Made by a program: the position numbers and the translations under genes
Shown here: in pieces, positions 6,316-13,078 of the stretch
Numbering within the stretch: position 1 is the first letter of the stretch
Layout: each line of letters starts with the position of its first letter
Notes under the pieces: generated by a model
What the model was told of the DNA's origin: nothing
Database searches by the model: none
What the model saw: only the letters and a program-made list of their open reading frames with translations
From: Asaia bogorensis
GTDB taxonomy: Bacteria; Pseudomonadota; Alphaproteobacteria; Acetobacterales; Acetobacteraceae
Assembly (NCBI GenBank): GCA_945873675.1
Contig: CAMCEP010000053.1
Coordinates: 1 to 13,078 of the forward strand
Length of the DNA: 13,078 nucleotides
Direction of reading: 5' to 3'

Positions 6316-6768
6316 TCAAGCACTGCCCGCTTCGGCGTGACGCGCCAAGCTCTGCACTAGGCTTGTAATGGATCGCCTGACCTCGGGATCTGTAATTTGC
6401 GAAAAAGCCCGCCCAATGTTGTAGGCGTCGCGCGTCGTCTCATGCGATTCGACGCCAATGACTTGTTCACCGTCTTGTCGCTGCGAAAAACCTTCCTGAT
6501 CCAAAAGAAAGGTGATTGGAATGCCGAGCGCTGTTGCCAGCATCAACAATCTGCCGGCACCAATACGATTTTCGCCACGCTCGTATTTCTGAAGCTGTTG
6601 GAAGGTGACACCAAGATTCTCAGCAAGTTTTTGCTGACTCATGCCGATCATGGATCGGTAAAGCCGAATACGTTCACCGACAAACCTGTCCACCTCATTC
6701 GTTGCCCGATTCCCTGACTTCCTAAAGGCATCGAGAAATTCCTGCTCGGTCGGCTTGATGTCTGACAT
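6316..6768 (-). CDS. XRE-family helix-turn-helix transcriptional regulator
   Basis: This 150-aa predicted repressor binds DNA through an N-terminal Cro/CI-type helix-turn-helix at about residues 33-88 (RIRLYRSMIGMSQQKLAENL, then GVTFQQLQKYERGENRIGAG). The form GMSQQKLAE-LGVTFQQ-QKYE is typical of short alphaproteobacterial XRE regulators. The remaining 60 residues contain a helical segment (DPEVRRSITSLVQSLARHAE) probably used for dimerisation; there is no sensor domain of known type. ATG 6768 is chosen because GGAAAGGGG lies just upstream. The frame continues to an earlier ATG at 6795 with no ribosome binding site. An interrupted palindrome about 50 bp upstream may be its own operator. Confidence 0.87.
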   Translation of the reverse strand: MSDIKPTEQEFLDAFRKSGNRATNEVDRFVGERIRLYRSMIGMSQQKLAENLGVTFQQLQKYERGENRIGAGRLLMLATALGIPITFLLDQEGFSQRQDGEQVIGVESHETTRDAYNIGRAFSQITDPEVRRSITSLVQSLARHAEAGSA

Positions 6769-6817
6769 GGTACCCCTTTCCGCAAGGCCAAGCATGTGAA
6801 GGTTGTGTGGCTGGTCG

Positions 6818-6832
6818 ATGAGTGAAACTCAT
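6818..6832. promoter_or_regulatory. Candidate operator palindrome upstream of the XRE gene
   Basis: ATGAGT-GAA-ACTCAT is a perfect 6+3+6 interrupted palindrome, 49 bp upstream of the chosen XRE start. Size and placement suit autoregulation by a dimeric Cro/CI-type protein. A second, shorter inverted pair, ATACT (6831-6835) with AGTAT (6846-6850), overlaps its edge. Confidence 0.45.
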
Positions 6833-7059
6833 ACTGACATGGCGGAGTATTATTGGCGTGATAAAGCCGCGTAGTAGACGTCAATTCTTCAAAAATTCAA
6901 CGCACCAGCATACCATCCGCCGTCAAGATCGCGTGAAAGCCGTGAAAAAGCCGGCATGAAAGTAGCGCTTGCCCTGCCCGGTGCCGGTGCTGCCTTGCCC
7001 GTCTGGCAAATCACGTCATATTTTTGGATTATATTGAAATCGCTTGCGGAATGCCGGCG
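6833..7059. other. Spacer between the XRE regulator and the dioxygenase operon end
   Basis: The non-coding gap from 6769 to 7059 (about 290 bp) holds the XRE promoter region at its left end. The right part, from about 6850, shows no convincing gene: short frames here lack ribosome binding sites and run into the antisense of the dioxygenase. I see no clear intrinsic terminator for the dioxygenase transcript, which ends at 7060. Confidence 0.5.
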
Positions 7060-7932
7060 TTACGGATCACGCACCAAACGCAGCACCATCTCCGCCATCA
7101 GGAATTGCTCGGGCAAGGCTTCACGGGCGGCCACGAAATCCGGTGCGGCATCGCGCCCCACCTGCCGCAGCGAAACCACCAGATCAGCGCGCACGCCAAA
7201 TACCGCGTCACGGTCCAGATAGGGGTCATCATCGGGAAAAATCTCAGTGACCAACGAGCGATAACCTGGGGCTTCGGCAATCACATGCAGATGTGCGGGG
7301 CGCCAGGCATCACGGCCCAAAAGCCGCAGCATATCCCCAGCCGGACCATCATTGGGCACGGTATAGGGCTTGGGCTTAGTGGTGGTGAAAGCGAAGCTGC
7401 CGTCAGCCGCGCAGGCCAGCAGCGCGTGATAATTCTTATCGGGCTGCGCGGCATCCTGCACGGCGTAAAAGCCGTTATCCGCATTCTGCCAAAGATCAAG
7501 CCGCGCCCCGGCCAGCGCAGCGCCAGTCCCCCCATCCAGCACGCGCCCGACCACCAAAAGCGGCTCACCGGCCTGGCCGCGCCATAAATCCCCACCATTG
7601 GGCAAGGCCGGCGCGCCGCGCTGATGAAACGGGCCAAGATTGGAACAGCTGGTCGCCGCCGGCGGCGTATTCACCATATCCACCAGCGCCGAGACACCCA
7701 GCAGATCGCTGAACAAGATAAATTCATTGCGCGCTTCGGTACTGATCTGCCCCGCGCGCGTCAGTGCCATCAGCGCTGCCATCCATTCCGCATGGCTCAG
7801 GCGCGTTTCGCGCACAAAGGCATGCAGATGCTTGGCAAGGGCGCATAACACCTCCCGCGACCGCGCATCCTTGGCATTGGCGGCATAGGCCGCGAAGGCG
7901 GCGGTAAGGTTTTCAGGGGTTACATCACGCAT
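7060..7932 (-). CDS. Intradiol ring-cleavage dioxygenase, hydroxyquinol 1,2-dioxygenase-like
   Basis: This predicted cytosolic non-heme Fe(III) enzyme opens an ortho-diphenolic ring between the two hydroxyls. Its 290 aa are the usual family length. The N-terminal helical dimerisation region (PENLTAAFAAY, HLHAFVRETRLSHAEW) precedes the catalytic beta domain. All four iron ligands can be placed: Tyr156 in NGFYAVQD, Tyr190 in KPYTVPNDGP, and His214 and His216 in WRPAHLHVI. The form WQNADNGFYAVQD is closer to hydroxyquinol (1,2,4-trihydroxybenzene) dioxygenases than to classical catechol enzymes, so a maleylacetate-type route is favoured. ATG 7932 is chosen over the TTG at 7950, which would overlap the upstream stop. 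The gene lies 14 bp downstream of the TctC-type gene on the same strand, forming a two-gene operon. Confidence 0.88.
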   Translation of the reverse strand: MRDVTPENLTAAFAAYAANAKDARSREVLCALAKHLHAFVRETRLSHAEWMAALMALTRAGQISTEARNEFILFSDLLGVSALVDMVNTPPAATSCSNLGPFHQRGAPALPNGGDLWRGQAGEPLLVVGRVLDGGTGAALAGARLDLWQNADNGFYAVQDAAQPDKNYHALLACAADGSFAFTTTKPKPYTVPNDGPAGDMLRLLGRDAWRPAHLHVIAEAPGYRSLVTEIFPDDDPYLDRDAVFGVRADLVVSLRQVGRDAAPDFVAAREALPEQFLMAEMVLRLVRDP

Positions 7933-7946
7933 CAGCCTTGCCCCGC

Positions 7947-8915
7947 TCAATCCGCCGTAGCGCCAGAGGTCTTGACCACCTCGGCCCAGATTTGCGCTTC
8001 CCGCCGCACGAAATCCGCCGCCGCAGGCCCGGCAAGCCCGGGATCAGTCAGCGAAAGTGTCGCGAGCCGCGCTTTCAATTCTGGGTCGGCCATGGCGCGC
8101 GGGACTTCGGCGGCCAACCGCGCCAAAGCATCAGATGATTGTCGCGCCGGGGCGAAAAGCCCGAACCAGGTGGAAGCGGCAAAGCCTGGAAAGCCCTGTT
8201 CGGCCACGGTCGGCACATCAGGCAGCGTCGGGTCACGCTCTGCCCCGGCAACCGCAATCGGGCGTACCCGGCCTTCACGGATCAGCGGCAGGGCGGGCGG
8301 CAGGCTGGTGCTGCCGATCGGCGCCTGATTGGCCAGCACCGCCGTCGCCGCCTGGGCGGGGCCGAAGGCAACCGGCGTGGCTTCCACCTTGGCCAGCGTG
8401 CGGAACAGCAATTCCGCCCCAAGATGCGGCGTGGTGCCGGTGCCAGAATGGGCATAGGCCATGCCGGGATTGGCCCGCATATGGGAAAGCAATTCGGTCA
8501 GGTTACGCGCCGGTACGGAAGGATGGACGAAAAACGCATTGGGCGCGGTCGCCACCACGGCAATGGTCGTGAAATCATCCAAGCCATAGCCCGCCGCGCG
8601 ATAGAGCGATGGATTCACGCAAAAAGCCGTGCTGTGCATCAGCAGCGTATGGCCATCAGTGGCGCCCTTCACTGCCTGGGTACCGATATTGCCCCCGGCG
8701 CCGCCGCGATTTTCCACCGGCACCGCCTGTCCAAGCAGGGTTTCAAGCTTCGCAGCCAGCGCGCGCGCGACCACATCTGTGGAACTGCCAGGCGGAAAGG
8801 CCACGATGATGCGCACAGGCCGTTCCGGCCAAGCGGCGCGGGCCAGGCGCGGCGCGGCCAAAACTGCTCCGCCGGCGATGAGGGCCGCGCGGCGGCCCCA
8901 TAGGTGTTTGGTCAT
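7947..8915 (-). CDS. Bug/TctC-family tripartite tricarboxylate transporter substrate-binding protein
   Basis: This 322-aa periplasmic binding protein has the normal size for the family. It has an N-terminal export signal with twin arginines (WGRRAALIAGGAVLAAPRLA, cut near ARA-AWP), possibly a Tat substrate. Mature-domain hallmarks follow: RPVRIIVAFPPGSSTDVVAR, then ENRGGAGGNIGTQAV, and YAHSGTGTTPHLGAELLF in the hinge region. Such proteins bind carboxylated ligands, often aromatic or dicarboxylic acids, and feed TctA/TctB membrane subunits; none are in this window, a common orphan arrangement. A strong ribosome binding site (GGGGAGG) precedes ATG 8915. It is the first gene of the minus-strand pair with the ring-cleavage dioxygenase and is divergent from the molybdenum hydroxylase operon, pointing to an aromatic-acid ligand. 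Confidence 0.92.
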   Translation of the reverse strand: MTKHLWGRRAALIAGGAVLAAPRLARAAWPERPVRIIVAFPPGSSTDVVARALAAKLETLLGQAVPVENRGGAGGNIGTQAVKGATDGHTLLMHSTAFCVNPSLYRAAGYGLDDFTTIAVVATAPNAFFVHPSVPARNLTELLSHMRANPGMAYAHSGTGTTPHLGAELLFRTLAKVEATPVAFGPAQAATAVLANQAPIGSTSLPPALPLIREGRVRPIAVAGAERDPTLPDVPTVAEQGFPGFAASTWFGLFAPARQSSDALARLAAEVPRAMADPELKARLATLSLTDPGLAGPAAADFVRREAQIWAEVVKTSGATAD

Positions 8916-9070
8916 GTTTTCCTCCCCTATCGCCCAGCATCCTGTAGCATGACCCTAACGGTAAAGGCCGAAACGCCCGAATCACGCCCAATTGCCGGCC
9001 GGGGGCTATGCCGATCTTGCGCGCCACTATAGCCTTGTTCCACTCTAAGTGCCTGAGGAAGAATGGCCCC

Positions 9071-9087
9071 CTGACCTGGGGTGTCAG
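9071..9087. promoter_or_regulatory. Inverted repeat in the tctC-coxM divergent promoter region
   Basis: CTGAC (9071-9075) and GTCAG (9083-9087) flank 7 bp, 27 bp before the coxM-type start, within the 199-bp region between the two divergent operons. It could be a regulator half-site pair or a leader RNA hairpin. I could not define -35/-10 pairs with confidence here; TATAGC/TATAGT-like sequences occur around 9028-9033 on both strands. Confidence 0.25.
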
Positions 9088-9114
9088 AGCAAGGCAAGGA
9101 CGACAGGAACGCTC

Positions 9115-9984
9115 ATGACGGATACTCGATATTTGGCGCCGCAGACGCTTGATGAAGCGGTCAGCGCCTTCGCAGCGGCCCAGGGGGCTGCGCGGATTCT
9201 GGCGGGCGGGACGGATCTGCTGGTGCAGATGCGCGCCGGCGTCGCAACACCCGGTTTGATCGTGGATATCAAGAAAATCGGGGAAATGACGCGCATTACG
9301 GAAAATGCCGATGGCAGTTTCACCGTGGGTGCGGCTGTGTCTGCGGCCTCTCTTTCCGACCATCCGCGCTTTGGCAAAGTTTGGCCGGGTGTGCTGGAAG
9401 CGGTGAACCTGATCGGGTCAAAGCAGGTGCAGGGTCGCGCCTCCCCGGGTGGGAATCTCTGCAATGGCTCCCCTGCCGGTGACAGCGTACCCGCCATGGT
9501 CGCCGCCGGCGCGGTGGTGACGGTGCAGGGCCCGAATGGCCGCCGGCAAATGCCGGTGGAAGCCTTCCCGGCCGGCCCGGGCAAGACGAATCTTGCCCCC
9601 GGTGAAATCCTGGTGAGCTTCACCCTGCCGGCGCGCCCCGCCGGTTCGGGCGATGCCTATCTGCGCATGATCCCGCGCACCGAAATGGATATCGCGGTGG
9701 TTGGCTGCGGTGTCAGCCTGACCATGAAGGATGGTGTTTGCACCGCCGCCCGCGTTGGGCTTGGCGCCGTCGCACCGGTTGTCATGCTGGTGGAAGCCGC
9801 TGGCAAGGCGCTGGTCGGCACCAAGCTTGAACCCGCTGCGGTGGCCGCTGCTGCTGCGGCTTGCAGCGCTGCTTGCCGCCCCATCAATGACAAGCGCGGC
9901 ACCATTGCCTATCGCACCAAGGTTGCCGGCGTGCTCTTGAAGCGCGCCGTTGCCATCGCCGCCGAACGCGCCAGCCGGAGCTGA
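9115..9984 (+). CDS. FAD-binding (medium) subunit of a xanthine dehydrogenase/CO dehydrogenase-family hydroxylase
   Basis: This 289-aa subunit carries FAD in a three-subunit molybdenum hydroxylase and passes electrons from the iron-sulfur subunit to an acceptor. The two flavin-contact motifs are present: AGGTDLL at residues 30-36 and PGGNLCNGSPAGDSVPA at about 111-127, the latter being the TIGGN-type loop in variant form. The C-terminal part matches the CO dehydrogenase flavoprotein C-terminal domain (ending GTIAYRTKVAGVLLKRAV). ATG 9115 is used because AGGAA (9105-9109) is well placed; the frame extends further upstream but not plausibly. The stop is 3 nt before the small-subunit start, so the genes form one operon in medium-small-large order. 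It is cytosolic, as no signal is seen. Substrate unknown. Confidence 0.92.
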   Translation: MTDTRYLAPQTLDEAVSAFAAAQGAARILAGGTDLLVQMRAGVATPGLIVDIKKIGEMTRITENADGSFTVGAAVSAASLSDHPRFGKVWPGVLEAVNLIGSKQVQGRASPGGNLCNGSPAGDSVPAMVAAGAVVTVQGPNGRRQMPVEAFPAGPGKTNLAPGEILVSFTLPARPAGSGDAYLRMIPRTEMDIAVVGCGVSLTMKDGVCTAARVGLGAVAPVVMLVEAAGKALVGTKLEPAAVAAAAAACSAACRPINDKRGTIAYRTKVAGVLLKRAVAIAAERASRS

Positions 9985-9987
9985 ACA

Positions 9988-10467
9988 ATGTCCAAAATGC
10001 ATGTTTCGACCACCATTAACGGGGAACCGATGGAGTTCCTGTGTGAAGCGCATGACAGCATGCTGGATGCGCTGCGCGGCCCGCTTAGCCTGACCGGCGC
10101 CAAGGAAGGCTGCGGCACGGGCGATTGCGGTGCCTGTTCCATCACCGTGGATGGCCGCCTGGTTTGCGCCTGCCTGATGCTGGCGGTGGAATCCGAAGGC
10201 AAGTCACTCGGCACCATTGAGGGCATGTCGCAGGGCGGTGATCTGCACCCGCTGCAACGCAAATTCCTGGAAATGGCAGCGCTGCAATGCGGTATCTGCA
10301 CGCCAGGCGTGTTGATTGCCGCGAAATCCTTGCTGGAAAAAAACCCGAACCCGACCGAAACCGAAGTGCGTTTCGGCCTGGCGGGCAACCTGTGCCGTTG
10401 CACGGGTTACGACAAGATTGTTCGCGCCGTGCTTGAAACCGCCGCTGAAATGAGGGGGGCCGCCTGA
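9988..10467 (+). CDS. 2Fe-2S (small) subunit of a xanthine dehydrogenase/CO dehydrogenase-family hydroxylase
   Basis: This 159-aa subunit holds two [2Fe-2S] clusters that wire the molybdenum centre to FAD. The plant-ferredoxin-type N-terminal domain supplies Cys42, Cys47, Cys50 and Cys62 (GCGTGDCGACSITVDG, then CACLM). The four-helix C-terminal domain supplies Cys101, Cys104, Cys136 and Cys138 (QCGICTPG and NLCRCTGY). All eight ligands and the Gln100 that contacts the molybdopterin are intact, so a functional electron relay is expected. The length is typical. The stop and the next start share one base (TGATG, 10465-10469), and GAGGGGG inside this gene serves as the ribosome binding site of the large subunit, so translation of the two is coupled. 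Confidence 0.94.
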   Translation: MSKMHVSTTINGEPMEFLCEAHDSMLDALRGPLSLTGAKEGCGTGDCGACSITVDGRLVCACLMLAVESEGKSLGTIEGMSQGGDLHPLQRKFLEMAALQCGICTPGVLIAAKSLLEKNPNPTETEVRFGLAGNLCRCTGYDKIVRAVLETAAEMRGAA

Positions 10468-12707
10468 TGAACGATATGTCCAACAAATGGATCGGCAAAA
10501 GCACGATCCGTCCGGATGGTGCGGAAAAAGTGACGGGCCGCGCTGCCTATGCCGCCGACACCAATATGCCTGGCATGATCTGGGGCAAGGTGCTGCGCAG
10601 CCCGCATCCGCATGCGCGCATCATTTCCATCAATACCGCGAAGGCGGAAGCGCATCCCGGCGTGAAGGCCGTGGTGACGCATAAGGATGTGGTGGATTTC
10701 CCGCTCGACAAATCCGTGATGCTCGGCATCCAGGATATGCGCTGGATGTGCCGCAACATCATGGCGCGCGAAAAGGCGCTGTTCCATGGCCACCCGATTG
10801 CCGCCATTGCGGCGATTTCGGAGAAAGTGGCGGCCGAGGCGCTGCAACTGATCGAAGTGGAATATGAGGTTCTGCCATGGGTGATTGACGCGGAAGACGC
10901 GATCAAGCCTGATGCGCCGATCCTGCATGATTTCATCAAGTTTGATGGCAAGGCTTCCAATATCGCGGGCAAGCTGGAACATAAGCTTGGTGATATTGAT
11001 AAGGGCTTCGCCGAGGCCGATGTCGTTATCGAACGCAGCTTCCGCACCGCGCCTGTGCATCAGGGCTATATCGAAACCCATGCCTGCCTGGTGAGTGTGG
11101 CCGATGGCAAGGCAACGGTGTGGAGCTCAAGCCAGGGCCAATTCATGGTCCGTGCGATGTGTTCTTACCTCACGGGCCTGCCGCAAAGTGACATCCGCGC
11201 CATTCCGGCGGAAATCGGCGGCGGCTTTGGTGGCAAGACGATTGTCTATCTGGAACCGGTGGCGCTGCTGCTGGCCAAGAAATCCGGCCGCCCGGTGAAG
11301 ATGGTGATGACGCGCGAAGAAGTGATGCGCGCGACAGGCCCCACTTCGGGTTCCTTCAGCACCGTGAAGATCGGCGCCAAGAAGGATGGCACCATCGTCG
11401 CCGCGCAGGGCACTTTCTATCTGCAAGCGGGCGCCTTGCCTGGTTCGCCCATTCGTGGCGCGGCGGGCTGCGCTTTCGCGCCCTATAACATCGCGAATGT
11501 GCATTCGCTGGGCTTTGACGTTGTGTCCAACCGTTCCAAGGTTGCGGCCTATCGCGCACCGGGCGCACCGATTGGCGCCTACGGCGTGGAATGCGTGCTG
11601 GATGAAGTGGCCGAAAAGCTTGGCATGGATCCCCTCGCGCTGCGCCTGAAAAATGCTGCTGAGGAAGGCACCAAGGCCGCGCATGGCCCGGTGTTTCCGC
11701 GCATTGGCTTCAAGGAAACCATTGAAGCGGCGATGGCGCATCCGCATTACAGCGCGCCGCTTGGCCCCAATCAGGGCCGCGGGGTTGCCAGCGGCTTCTG
11801 GTTCAATGCCGGTGGCGAAAGCTCTGCGCAGGTGAACATCACGGAAGATGGCAATGTTGTCGTGACCACGGGGCATCCGGATATCGGAGGCTCGCGCGCA
11901 TCCATCGCCAACATCACCGCGGAATTGCTTGGCATTGATTACAAGCGCGTTTCCGTGCTGATCGGCGATACCGCGACCATTGGCTATTCCAACCTGACCG
12001 GCGGCAGCCGCGTGTTGTTCGCTTCCGCGATGGTGGTGACGCAATCTTCGGAAAAGGTCATCACGCAGCTCAAGGAACGCGCGGCGAAGATCTGGAAGAT
12101 CGACCCCGAAGCGGTGATTTGGGACAATGGCGAAGCGCGCCCCGCAGGCGCCAATGCGGGGCAATTCCCGCCGCTGAGCCTTAAGGATATCGCCGCCAAG
12201 GCAACTGAAACGGGCGGGCCGATTGGCGCGGGCGTGCAGTTGAACACAACCGGCGCCGAAGGCGGTTTCGCGACCCATATCTGCGATGTGGAAGTGGACC
12301 CGGAACTCGGTACCGTGAAGGTGCTGCGCTATACGTCCTTCCAGGATGTCGGGCGCGCGGTGCATCCGGCCTATGTTGAAGGCCAGATGCAGGGCGGTGC
12401 GGCGCAGGGCATCGGCTGGGCGCTGAACGAAGAATATATCTACAACGCCAAGGGCCAGGTGGATAATCCCGCCTTCCTTGATTACCGCATGCCGGTGTGC
12501 TCGGACCTGCCGATGCTGGATGCGGTGATGCTGGAAATCCCCAATCCGAAGCACCCGCAAGGCGTGCGCGGCGTTGGTGAAGTGCCGCTGGTGCCGCCGC
12601 TGGGCGCAATTTCCAACGCTATGTATCGCGCGACGCATAAGCGCTTCTACGCGCTTCCCATGTCGCCGCCGCGCGTTCTGGAAAAGCTGGATCAGGCGGC
12701 CGAATAA
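10467..12707 (+). CDS. Molybdopterin-binding (large) subunit of a xanthine dehydrogenase-family hydroxylase
   Basis: This 746-aa catalytic subunit belongs to the aldehyde oxidase/xanthine dehydrogenase superfamily and hydroxylates a carbon using water. The N-terminal hammerhead domain (about 16-140, VTGRAAYAADTNMPGMIWGK) is followed by the molybdopterin-binding parts: GGGFGGK at 251-257, AYRAPGAP at 361-368 and the catalytic base Glu705 in RGVGEVPLVPP. It lacks the AYRCSFR loop of true (form I) CO dehydrogenase, so CO is not the substrate. The usual GQG loop is replaced by DIGGSRAS (472-479), a variant I associate with an uncharacterised subgroup. Neighbouring aromatic-catabolism genes suggest an aromatic or N-heterocyclic acid, but the substrate is not determined. 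It is last in the operon, 22 bp before the terminator hairpin. Maturation factors (XdhC/CoxD types) are not in the window. Confidence 0.92.
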   Translation: MNDMSNKWIGKSTIRPDGAEKVTGRAAYAADTNMPGMIWGKVLRSPHPHARIISINTAKAEAHPGVKAVVTHKDVVDFPLDKSVMLGIQDMRWMCRNIMAREKALFHGHPIAAIAAISEKVAAEALQLIEVEYEVLPWVIDAEDAIKPDAPILHDFIKFDGKASNIAGKLEHKLGDIDKGFAEADVVIERSFRTAPVHQGYIETHACLVSVADGKATVWSSSQGQFMVRAMCSYLTGLPQSDIRAIPAEIGGGFGGKTIVYLEPVALLLAKKSGRPVKMVMTREEVMRATGPTSGSFSTVKIGAKKDGTIVAAQGTFYLQAGALPGSPIRGAAGCAFAPYNIANVHSLGFDVVSNRSKVAAYRAPGAPIGAYGVECVLDEVAEKLGMDPLALRLKNAAEEGTKAAHGPVFPRIGFKETIEAAMAHPHYSAPLGPNQGRGVASGFWFNAGGESSAQVNITEDGNVVVTTGHPDIGGSRASIANITAELLGIDYKRVSVLIGDTATIGYSNLTGGSRVLFASAMVVTQSSEKVITQLKERAAKIWKIDPEAVIWDNGEARPAGANAGQFPPLSLKDIAAKATETGGPIGAGVQLNTTGAEGGFATHICDVEVDPELGTVKVLRYTSFQDVGRAVHPAYVEGQMQGGAAQGIGWALNEEYIYNAKGQVDNPAFLDYRMPVCSDLPMLDAVMLEIPNPKHPQGVRGVGEVPLVPPLGAISNAMYRATHKRFYALPMSPPRVLEKLDQAAE

Positions 12708-12729
12708 GCCGCCTTTCGGCACAGGCTAT

Positions 12730-12766
12730 CAGGCCCGGGGGCGCAAGCTTCCGGGCCTTGCTTTTT
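12730..12766 (+). terminator. Intrinsic terminator of the coxMSL-type operon
   Basis: AGGCCCGG (12731-12738) pairs with CCGGGCCT (12751-12758) around a 12-nt loop, followed by TGCTTTTT (12759-12766). A GC-rich stem plus T-run 23 nt past the stop codon is a classic Rho-independent terminator and separates the operon from the FKBP gene. Confidence 0.8.
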
Positions 12767-12791
12767 GTGAGACCATGAACAGGAGAAGACC

Positions 12792-13078
12792 ATGATCGAC
12801 ACGAAACTCGGCACCGGGGCAGAAGCGACACCTGGGCAGCACATCACGGTGCATTATACGGGATGGCTGTTTGATGCGGGCGCACCCGAAAACAAGGGCC
12901 GCAAATTCGACAGCTCCCGCGACCGCGCAGAGCCCTTTGCCTTCATGCTCGGCGCTGGCCATGTAATTGGCGGCTGGGATCAGGGTTTTGCGGGGATGAA
13001 GGTTGGCGGGCAGCGCACGCTGATCATCCCGCCGGAACTCGGCTATGGCGCGCGCGGCGCCGGTGGCGTCATTCCGCC
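12792..13078 (+). CDS. FKBP-type peptidyl-prolyl cis-trans isomerase (3' end missing)
   Basis: This foldase accelerates prolyl isomerisation. The 95 visible codons cover most of a single small FKBP domain (family length about 105-115 aa); only the last strand is beyond the window edge. Conserved pocket segments are present: VHYTGWLFD, RKFDSSRD, HVIGGWDQGFAGMKVGGQR and IPPELGYGARGAGGVIP, including the Trp at the base of the pocket and the Tyr in GYGARG. No signal peptide precedes it, so it is predicted to be cytosolic. The start ATG 12792 has AGGAG at 12781-12785, 6 nt upstream; a nearer upstream ATG (12775) is out of frame and closes after six codons. It follows the operon terminator and so is likely an independent gene. 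Confidence 0.92.
   Translation, partial: MIDTKLGTGAEATPGQHITVHYTGWLFDAGAPENKGRKFDSSRDRAEPFAFMLGAGHVIGGWDQGFAGMKVGGQRTLIIPPELGYGARGAGGVIP

Noticed and set aside
8139..8903. A 254-aa plus-strand frame opposite the TctC-type gene.
   Set aside because: It has low-complexity Arg/Gly/Ala composition and no motif, opposite an unmistakable binding protein.
9115..12707. True aerobic CO dehydrogenase.
   Set aside because: The active-site loop is AYRAPGAP rather than the AYRCSFR of form I enzymes, and no CO-specific accessory genes are seen.
11127..12722. A 531-aa frame antisense to the large hydroxylase subunit.
   Set aside because: It is a typical shadow of a GC-rich gene, His- and Arg-rich, with no recognisable domains, while the plus strand encodes a complete conserved subunit.

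Overview
The window looks like chromosomal DNA from an alphaproteobacterium, probably Acetobacteraceae or a related rhodospirillalean. I infer this from the high GC content, the Bug/TctC-type binding protein next to a CoxMSL-type molybdenum hydroxylase, and an XRE regulator of the form common in alphaproteobacteria. No rRNA, tRNA, CRISPR array, insertion sequence or phage gene is visible. Gene density is normal except for more AT-rich spacers near 5870-6010 and 6770-7060.

Left part (1-2400): a tandem-GNAT acetyltransferase, cut off by the window start, overlaps a DinB-family protein by ATGA. They converge on a DMT/EamA exporter on the minus strand, and a long imperfect hairpin lies between the convergent ends. 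The exporter sits just downstream of a large SARP-like regulator on the same strand.

Middle part (2432-6234), the most interesting region: a 684-aa regulator (SARP winged helix and BTAD, then a TolB-like domain, then TPRs) is divergent from an 86-aa peptide gene. The peptide carries three near-perfect GKVR(V/I)GGCAPSLP repeats, each with the only Cys of its unit. Next, after a spacer holding a strong inverted repeat, comes a 260-aa protein that I recognise as the uncharacterised DUF6065 family. The layout (inducible regulator, short multi-repeat Cys peptide with a strong ribosome binding site, protein of unknown function) is what a new type of ribosomally made, modified peptide locus would look like. 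This is inference: no known RiPP maturase, protease or exporter is in the locus itself, unless the nearby DMT protein is involved. A small 75-aa unknown protein follows behind its own promoter-like sequence, then a convergent XRE regulator with a candidate operator palindrome.

Right part (7060-13078): a minus-strand pair encodes a Bug/TctC periplasmic binding protein and an intradiol ring-cleavage dioxygenase (hydroxyquinol 1,2-dioxygenase-like, all four iron ligands visible). It is divergent from a tightly packed coxM-coxS-coxL-type operon for an FAD/2Fe-2S/molybdopterin hydroxylase. Together these suggest uptake and oxidation of an aromatic or heteroaromatic acid; the substrate cannot be read from the sequence. 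The hydroxylase operon ends at a convincing intrinsic terminator, followed by an FKBP-type prolyl isomerase truncated by the window end.
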